Positions 5,895 to 10,864 of a stretch of 10,864 bases of DNA are shown piece after piece. This stretch comes from Acanthamoeba lenticulata (taxonomy: Eukaryota; Discosea; Longamoebia; Acanthamoebidae), in NCBI GenBank assembly GCA_002179805.1, contig NAVB01004106.1, positions 1 through 10,864 on the forward strand. Direction: 5' to 3'. Every line of letters starts with the position of its first letter. Within the stretch, counting starts at the first letter, position 1. Both the position numbers and the translations under genes were made by a program. The notes below the pieces were generated by a model that made no database searches, was not told where the DNA came from, and was given only the letters and a program-made list of their open reading frames with translations.

Positions 5895-8800
5895 ATGAAG
5901 AGGGCACAAATCGCTTTGTGCTTCGTCCTCGTGGGTCTCTGGGCCGCCAGCTTCGCTTCGGCCCAGACCTGCCCGCCGGCTCTGTTCGGCTCCACCTCGT
6001 CCTACAACGTGTTCCTCCTCGGCGGCGGCTCAGCGGCCAACACGTTCGATCTCACCAACGGCGACGTTGAGGGCCGCGTGGCCAGCAACGGCAACTTCCG
6101 CGGTGTCAACATTGGCATCGGCACCCGTCTCGGCTCCTGCAACGCTTCCACGCCCACCGTGGTCATCGGCGGCTCTGCTTCGTCGGTGAGCTACGCCGGC
6201 GGCCTGCAGTGCGGCTCGCTCATCACGGAGAGCTCGGCCACCATCAACTCGCTGCCGGGCTTCGCCAACGGCCAGCTCCTCCAGGGCAGCGTGTCGGACC
6301 TCACCGGCATCGACTTTGCCGCGGCCAAGACTCAGTTCCAGAACGAGGCCACCTCGCTCTGCTCGGCTGGCGGCACTGCGGCCACTGTCTCTGGCAACGC
6401 CATCACGCTCACCGGCGCCAGCGGCGCTTCTTCCCTGACCTTCACCGTCAACGGCGCTGATCTCGCCTCGGCATCGTCGCTTACCCTCTCCGTGCCCAAC
6501 GCCTCGGTTGTTGAGCAGGTCAACATTCTCGTTCAGGGCTCGTCGGCCCTGAGCATCGGTGGCTTCCAGACTTTCCTCAACGGTGTGAGCTCCGGCCTGG
6601 TGACGTTTGTCGTGTGCGACGCGCCCAGCATCTCGTTCACCAACTTCGGTCTTTACGGCAACCTGCTGGCGCCCTTCTCGGCTGTGACCATCCAGAACGC
6701 TCAGCTCCTCGGCAACGTTGTTGCCCTCAGCCTGACTGGTGTCGGCAGCGGTGAGGTCCACGTCCCCACGTGCCCTTCCCCCAGCCCGTCGCCCTCGGCC
6801 TCGCCCTCGCCCTCGGCGTCTGCCTCCCCCTCCGCCTCGGCCTCGGCTTCCCCGTCGGCTTCGGCTTCCCCTTCGTCTTCGGCTTCGCCCTCGGCCTCCC
6901 CGTCGGCCTCCCCCTCGGCCTCGGCTTCGCCCTCGTCGTCTGCTTCTCCTTCGGCCTCGGCTTCGCCCTCGGCCTCCGCCTCTGCTTCGCCGTCCGCTTC
7001 GGCCTCGCCTTCGTCGTCGGCTTCGCCCTCGGCCTCGGCTTCTCCTTCCAGCTCGCCCTCGGCCTCTGCCTCGGCGTCTCCCTCGGCCTCCGCTTCGCCC
7101 TCGGCTTCCCCGTCGGCCTCTGCCTCGCCTTCCCCCTCGGCCTCGCCGTCTGCCTCGCCGTCGGCCTCTGCCTCCAGCGCCCCGTCGACCTCGCCCATCC
7201 TGTCTACCACCGCGCCTTCGCCGTCGGCCTCGGCTTCGCCCTCGTTCACGTGCCCCGTGTGCGTGTGCCCGACCATGCCCCCGCCGTGCCCCAGCATCCC
7301 CGTGTGTGTACCGGCTTCGCCTTCGCCCTCGGCCTCGCCCTCGGCTTCCGCTTCCCCGTCGGCCTCGGCTCCGGCCTCGCCTTCGCCCACGATCATCGTG
7401 TCCACCCCGCAGCCGTCGGCTTCGCCCTCGGCCTCGCCTGCCGCCCCGGCCTGCCCGGTGCCCGTGTTCGGAGCCAGCGTGTCGGGCTTCAACGTGTTCC
7501 TCGTCGGTCGCGAGGGCGCCAACTTCACCTTCGACATGACCAACGGTGACGTCGAGGGCCGCGTCGCCGTCAACGGCAGCTTCCGCGCTTCGAGCTTCGG
7601 CATCGGCTCGCGCATCTCGCCTTGCAACGCCTCTGAGGCCACCCTCATCATTGCTGGTGACGACGCCACTGTCAACTTCCAGAACGGCGGTCTCCAGTGC
7701 GGCTCGCTCGTGGCGGAGAACAGCGCCAACATCGTCAACCTGCCGGGCTTCGCCAACGGCCGCCCCGTGCTCGGCGACGTGCAGAACACGACTGGCGTCA
7801 ACTTCACCGCTGAGGCGGAGCAGCTGAGCGCGACGGCCTCTGCCCTGTGCGCGGCCAACGACTCGGTGGCGGCCTCTGTGTCGGCCTTCCGCGAGATCAG
7901 CTTCCAGGGCTCGGCCACCAACGCCACGCAGACCTTCGTGGTCAACGGCGCCAGCATCAACAACGCGGCATCGCTGAGCTTCAACTTCCCCAACGTGTCG
8001 GCTGTCGAGAGCGTGATCGTGGCCATCCAGGGCGACGACAACATCACCTTCACCAACTTTGGCATCAACAACGGCGGTGTTTCCGGCGCTCTGATCACCT
8101 ACGTGGTGTGCTCGGCCCAGCAAGTGACCTTCCGCGGTTTCGGCCTGACTGGCAACGTGCTGGCGGTGAACTCGTCGCTGATCGTGGAGAATGGTCAGAT
8201 CGTGGGCAACGTCGTCGCGCAGACCCTCAGCGGCACCGGTGGCGGTGAGGTCCACGTGTCCGACTGCGTCATTGCCACGCCATCGCCCTCGGCTTCGCCC
8301 TCTGCGTCGCCCTCGGCTTCCGCCTCCCCGTCGGCCTCGGCCTCGCCTTCCGCTTCCTCGTCGCCCTCGGCTTCGCCCTCGGCTTCTGCCTCCCCTTCGG
8401 CTTCGGCCTCGCCCTCTGCCTCGGCGTCTGCTTCTCCCTCGGCCTCGGCTTCCGCCTCGCCGTCGGCCTCGGCCTCGCCGTCCCTCTCGCCTTCGCCCTC
8501 GGCCTCGGCTTCTCCTTCCAGCTCGCCCTCGCCGTCCGCTTCCGCCTCGCCCTCGGCCTCGGCGTCGCCTTCGAGCTCGCCGGCCCCGTCGACCATCGTC
8601 TCCACACCGCAGCCCTCGACCCAGCCCTCGGCTGCGCCCTCGTGCCCGCCCTCGTTCTTCGGCGGCGCGGCTGCCTACAACGTGTTCCTCTCCGGCAACT
8701 CGGAGCTCGACTTCACGCTCAACATGGTCAACGGCGACATCTGGGGCAAGGCTGCCGTCGACGGCAACGTCTTCACCCGCAACTTCGCCATCGGCACTCG

Positions 8801-9449
8801 CATCTCCTGCACCGCCGATGCCGCTGATGATGCTACCCTCATTGTCGGTGGCACCGAGGTCGACTTTGGTGGCGAGATCCAGTGCGGCAACCTGGTCACG
8901 CTCAACGAGACCATTGTCTCTGGTGTCTCCTTCCGCAACGGCCAGGTCATCGAGGGTGACATCGAGGGTCTCACCGGTGTCAACTTCGCCGCCATTGAGG
9001 CTGACCTTGTTGCTGCCTCGAGCGCCTTGTGCTCTGCCCAGGCCATCGCTGCCACGGTCGGCTCCGACAACGGCATCACTTTCAACGGCGCCAACAACAC
9101 GTCGCCGGTGTTCACGGTGAGCGCGGCTCAGCTCGAGGCTGCGTCGTCGATCCAGTTCAGCTTCTCGTCGGCCTCTGCCGTCGAGCAGGTGGTGGTCAAC
9201 GTGGTGGGCAGCGGCAGCGTGGAGCTGTCGGGCTTGAGCATCAGCCTGGGTGGCGTGTCGAACGGGCTCGTGACGTGGAACGTGTGCTCGGCGACGAGCG
9301 TGAGCATGAGCGCGATCAACATGCAGGGCAACCTGCTGGCTCCGACGGCCGACGTGACGATCAACAACGCGCAGATCAACGGCAACGTGGCTGCGCGCAG
9401 CCTGAGCGGCACCGGCAGCGGCGAAGTGCACCTGCCCCAGTGCCCTTAA
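5895..9449 (+). CDS. Secreted three-CAA-domain protein, Jonah(3)-type cyst wall lectin candidate
   Basis: Intronless, 1184 aa, stop TAA at 9447. The ATG has A at -3 and opens a signal peptide (basic MKR, hydrophobic core, cleavage likely after FASA, residue 23). Three homologous choice-of-anchor A domains span about 26-293, 520-791 and 917-1183. Each has six cysteines at matching places (26/82/106/156/241/293; 520/577/602/652/739/791; 917/972/997/1046/1131/1183), an early NGD(V/I)-x-G motif, and a C-terminal beta-helix signature of the GN-(L/V)-LA...GNV-x-A...SL-x-G-x-G-x-GEVH type. Ser/Pro/Ala spacers (294-519 and 792-916) join them; the first holds a five-Cys cluster at 453-471. Many N-x-S/T sites suggest N-glycosylation. 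There is no C-terminal hydrophobic tail, so neither a GPI anchor nor a membrane anchor is predicted. Known: Jonah lectins of Acanthamoeba cyst walls have one or three CAA domains and bind cellulose. Inferred: this is a Jonah(3)-type protein; binding and timing are not shown by the sequence. Confidence 0.9.
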   Translation: MKRAQIALCFVLVGLWAASFASAQTCPPALFGSTSSYNVFLLGGGSAANTFDLTNGDVEGRVASNGNFRGVNIGIGTRLGSCNASTPTVVIGGSASSVSYAGGLQCGSLITESSATINSLPGFANGQLLQGSVSDLTGIDFAAAKTQFQNEATSLCSAGGTAATVSGNAITLTGASGASSLTFTVNGADLASASSLTLSVPNASVVEQVNILVQGSSALSIGGFQTFLNGVSSGLVTFVVCDAPSISFTNFGLYGNLLAPFSAVTIQNAQLLGNVVALSLTGVGSGEVHVPTCPSPSPSPSASPSPSASASPSASASASPSASASPSSSASPSASPSASPSASASPSSSASPSASASPSASASASPSASASPSSSASPSASASPSSSPSASASASPSASASPSASPSASASPSPSASPSASPSASASSAPSTSPILSTTAPSPSASASPSFTCPVCVCPTMPPPCPSIPVCVPASPSPSASPSASASPSASAPASPSPTIIVSTPQPSASPSASPAAPACPVPVFGASVSGFNVFLVGREGANFTFDMTNGDVEGRVAVNGSFRASSFGIGSRISPCNASEATLIIAGDDATVNFQNGGLQCGSLVAENSANIVNLPGFANGRPVLGDVQNTTGVNFTAEAEQLSATASALCAANDSVAASVSAFREISFQGSATNATQTFVVNGASINNAASLSFNFPNVSAVESVIVAIQGDDNITFTNFGINNGGVSGALITYVVCSAQQVTFRGFGLTGNVLAVNSSLIVENGQIVGNVVAQTLSGTGGGEVHVSDCVIATPSPSASPSASPSASASPSASASPSASSSPSASPSASASPSASASPSASASASPSASASASPSASASPSLSPSPSASASPSSSPSPSASASPSASASPSSSPAPSTIVSTPQPSTQPSAAPSCPPSFFGGAAAYNVFLSGNSELDFTLNMVNGDIWGKAAVDGNVFTRNFAIGTRISCTADAADDATLIVGGTEVDFGGEIQCGNLVTLNETIVSGVSFRNGQVIEGDIEGLTGVNFAAIEADLVAASSALCSAQAIAATVGSDNGITFNGANNTSPVFTVSAAQLEAASSIQFSFSSASAVEQVVVNVVGSGSVELSGLSISLGGVSNGLVTWNVCSATSVSMSAINMQGNLLAPTADVTINNAQINGNVAARSLSGTGSGEVHLPQCP
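6774..7250 (+). repeat. Ser/Pro/Ala minisatellite, spacer 1 first block
   Basis: A degenerate repeat of 6-base Ser-Pro and Ser-Ala units, with the SPSASASPS type of motif, runs through residues 294-452. Ser is coded almost wholly by TCN, so the DNA is a CT/CG-rich tract open in several frames on both strands. The encoded spacer is probably extended and may be O-glycosylated. Confidence 0.9.
7308..7451 (+). repeat. Ser/Pro/Ala spacer 1, second block
   Basis: Residues 472-519, after the five-Cys cluster, return to the same SPSASPSA pattern and end with STPQPSASPSASPAAPA just before the second CAA domain. The STPQPS element recurs at the end of spacer 2. Confidence 0.85.
8268..8642 (+). repeat. 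Ser/Pro/Ala minisatellite, spacer 2
   Basis: Residues 792-916 are the same type of repeat, about 100 residues shorter than spacer 1 and lacking its Cys cluster. A 41-base stretch at 8491-8531 is identical to 7021-7061 in spacer 1. Confidence 0.9.
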
Positions 9450-9699
9450 GCAGCATCCTCGCTTCTACCCTCTGCTTCCTCATCTCCACTCCACTTCGTC
9501 TCCTTCTCTCTCTTCTTCATCCCACCGCCGCTGATATCAGGGCGCCTCTTTCCTCTGCCTCTTCTTTTCTGTTTTTGTTCTCTTGTCTTCTTCAAACCGA
9601 CCATAAATTCTTTCAAAAAACCTTCGCAGAAAATGTTGGAAAATGGCAAAGAATGCAAGGAATGCTTGCTGACGCCAACGACAACGGACAGCTGGCCTC
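9450..9699. other. Spacer between convergent genes
   Basis: These 250 bases hold the 3' ends of two transcripts that point at each other. The left half is pyrimidine-rich (CT/TTC runs) on the plus strand. An A-rich patch at 9603-9634, with ATAAAT, could serve in 3'-end formation of the CAA gene, but there is no exact AATAAA. No gene is seen. Confidence 0.6.
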
Positions 9700-10864
9700 T
9701 TAGAGGAGGGCCTTGAGGTCGGCGCCGTTGGACTTGAGCTCGCTCGCCAGCGGCATCTTGTTGTGGCTCAGCAGGTCAGCCGCCGCAGACGCCAGCGGAT
9801 CCATACCTGGCGCGGAGGTGATGATGAGGTGGCGCGATTGGACGATTGATCGATTCTGGTTGTTTTTGTTTAGGTTGTTGTGGGGAAGGGCAGGGGCGCA
9901 CCGAGAGCGGCCACAGCCAAGACCTTGCCCTGGCGCGCGTAGTAGGCGGCAAACTTGAGCTCGGCGAGGTCGCCGTGGATGATGACCTCGTCGAACGAGG
10001 TTGCGTGGCCGGCGTAGCGCACGCTCTTGCCAAACTGGACCGTCCAGAAGAAGGGCACGATGTCGAACTGCCGCTTTTGCTTGCCCATGAAACTACGCGC
10101 CGCCGCGCGTCCTGTGGCGGGCCAGCACACCAACGTGTGAGCGCTTCTCACTTGGCATCGAGGTGGCGGCGGATTAGCAAAAGGCGACGAAGGTTACCCT
10201 GCGTCTGGGCCATGCCCCAGTGCTCCACGCGGACAGACTCCTCGGTGAGGTGGTAGGGATAGCGCGCCACGTCGCCGGCAGCCCAAAGCCCATCGGCCGC
10301 CTGAAGGAACTGTTGTCGTCGTCCAGGTAGCAGTGTCAGCGCCGTTCCAAATACAAATGCAAATAATTAAAATTTTAAGAAATTAGGAAAACGAACCTCG
10401 TTGACCACAATGCTCTGGTCGCGGGCGAGATTGACGCTGCCCTTGATGAAGCTGGTCGCCGGGATAACGCCAGCGCCAACGACCACTACGTCGGCCTCGA
10501 GCACGGTGCCGTCGTCCAGCACCACAGCGCTCACCTACTCCCCCACCACCCCAACACCGCATTCCTTTGTGAGGCGGGCAGGCGCGGACTGACGCGATTG
10601 AGCGAGCGTGGGTGCGGTACCGAGCCGGCCTCGCCCTTGAACTCTTGGGTGACCCTCGACAGGTGGAACTTGACGCCCTTGGACTCGTGCAGCTAACGAT
10701 GGGGGCAAAGCACAGGGAGAATCGCGTGAGCCAACCAACAACGCGCGAATGGGCCATTATCGCTCTCCCCCCCCCCCATCATCAACTTCATTGTGGAAGT
10801 GGAAGGGGTTCCACACCTTCTGCAGCGCCGTGCCGACTTCAGGGCCGAGGACGCGCTCGAAGGG
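9700..10864 (-). CDS. AIFM3 / ferredoxin-reductase-type FAD oxidoreductase, C-terminal part (5' exons missing)
   Basis: Exons complement(join(9700..9806, 9902..10111, 10198..10309, 10397..10534, 10621..10692, 10817..>10864)) give 228 aa up to the stop at 9702-9700; the gene continues past the right edge. In order: ERVLGPEVGTALQKLHE, part of the NAD-binding lobe; DGTVLEADVVVVGAGVIPAT, the conserved strand-turn before the FAD lobe; LWAAGDVARYP, the AGD motif contacting the FAD ribityl chain; VEHWGMAQTQGRAAARSFMG; then VPFFWTVQFGKSVRYAG and IIHGDLAELKFAAYY, the C-terminal reductase domain found in AIFM3 and bacterial ferredoxin/rubredoxin reductases. The protein should pass electrons from NAD(P)H through FAD to a small acceptor; AIFM3 proteins often add an N-terminal Rieske domain, which would lie outside the window. 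Location cannot be judged without the N-terminus. The family call is firm; AIFM3 versus a Rieske-less relative is open. Confidence 0.9.
9807..9901 (-). other. Intron in AIFM3-like gene (last, 95 bases)
   Basis: On the minus strand, donor GTGCGC and acceptor GCGCCAG. It splits a Gly codon after its first base, joining VLAVAALG to MDPLASAAADLL. The far exon ends the protein with 35 codons including the stop. Confidence 0.85.
10112..10197 (-). other. Intron in AIFM3-like gene (86 bases)
   Basis: On the minus strand, donor GTAACC and acceptor GCCACAG. Phase 1, joining GMAQTQG to RAAARSFMG, the expected conserved helix of the family. Confidence 0.88.
10310..10396 (-). other. Intron in AIFM3-like gene (87 bases) with tandem acceptors
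   Basis: On the minus strand, donor GTTCGT and acceptor ACAACAG at 10311-10310. A second AG at 10302-10301 would extend the intron by nine bases and drop Phe-Leu-Gln. The nearer acceptor is chosen because VVNEFLQAADGLWAAGD keeps the family spacing. The interior at 10361-10385 is strikingly AT-rich. Confidence 0.8.
10535..10620 (-). other. Intron in AIFM3-like gene (86 bases)
   Basis: On the minus strand, donor GTACCG and acceptor GGAGTAG. Phase 0, joining KGEAGS to VSAVVLDDGTVLEAD. Confidence 0.87.
10693..10816 (-). other. Intron in AIFM3-like gene (124 bases)
   Basis: On the minus strand, donor GTGTGG and acceptor TCGTTAG. Phase 0, joining EVGTALQK to LHESKGVKFH. This is the longest intron in the window, and it contains an 11-base homopolymer. 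Confidence 0.87.
10767..10777. repeat. C11 homopolymer (G11 on the coding strand) in an intron
   Basis: Eleven consecutive C bases lie inside the longest intron of the AIFM3-like gene. Runs of this kind are prone to sequencing and replication length errors; here it does not touch coding sequence. Confidence 0.9.

Noticed and set aside
6774..7451. CRISPR-like or satellite array
   Set aside because: The repeats are irregular 6-base-scale coding units in frame with the CAA protein, with no constant repeat-spacer pattern.
6701..8098. A 465-codon minus-strand frame with long Glu/Ala/Gly repeats
   Set aside because: The repeats are the complement of the Ser/Pro/Ala spacer; no start context, promoter or domain supports it.
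6030..9431. A 1133-codon open frame on the minus strand opposite the CAA gene
   Set aside because: It is Arg/Gly-rich, has no domain, and arises from the codon bias and Ser/Pro minisatellites of the plus-strand gene. The plus strand has a signal peptide, conserved domains and a TATA box.
9713..10256. Plus-strand frames across the AIFM3-like gene
   Set aside because: They run through introns of the minus-strand gene, whose exons join into a recognisable flavoprotein.

Overview
The window reads as GC-rich nuclear DNA of a free-living amoeba. Acanthamoeba or a close relative is the best guess, and it is an inference. Evidence for a eukaryote: two genes are split by nine short GT-AG introns (63-124 bases) whose removal restores continuous, family-consistent proteins. 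The genes are spaced individually, not in operons, and one promoter has a well-placed TATA box. Evidence for Acanthamoeba: a secreted protein with three choice-of-anchor A (CAA) domains joined by Ser/Pro spacers, which is the architecture I know from the Jonah(3) type of Acanthamoeba cyst-wall lectins. An SPFH protein with vacuolin-like features fits Amoebozoa too.

Layout. (1) 1-3141 (+): 3' part of a large low-complexity, Ser-rich, basic/acidic protein with two C-terminal coiled coils; function unknown; probably one 84-base intron near its end. (2) 3142-3486: intergenic DNA / 5' leader with two perfect palindromes, one an E2F-like site. (3) 3487-5353 (+): five-exon SPFH/band 7 protein of 521 aa with three ~52-residue beta repeats ahead of the SPFH core, a charged insert inside it, and an Ala/Glu-rich flotillin-like helix. 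(4) 5354-5894: intergenic DNA and a TATA promoter. (5) 5895-9449 (+): intronless 1184-aa secreted three-CAA-domain lectin-like protein. (6) 9450-9699: short spacer between convergent genes. (7) 9700-10864 (-): the last six exons (228 aa) of an AIFM3/ferredoxin-reductase-type flavoprotein, which continues beyond the right edge.

The four genes have no evident common pathway: a putative cytoskeletal or scaffold protein, a membrane-associated SPFH protein, an exported wall protein and an NAD(P)H-linked flavin reductase. The most interesting items are the triple CAA protein with its minisatellite spacers and Cys-rich knot, and the triple-repeat SPFH protein with its charged insert. No mobile element, CRISPR array, viral gene, rRNA or tRNA was seen. 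All names come from reading motifs by eye; no database search was possible.
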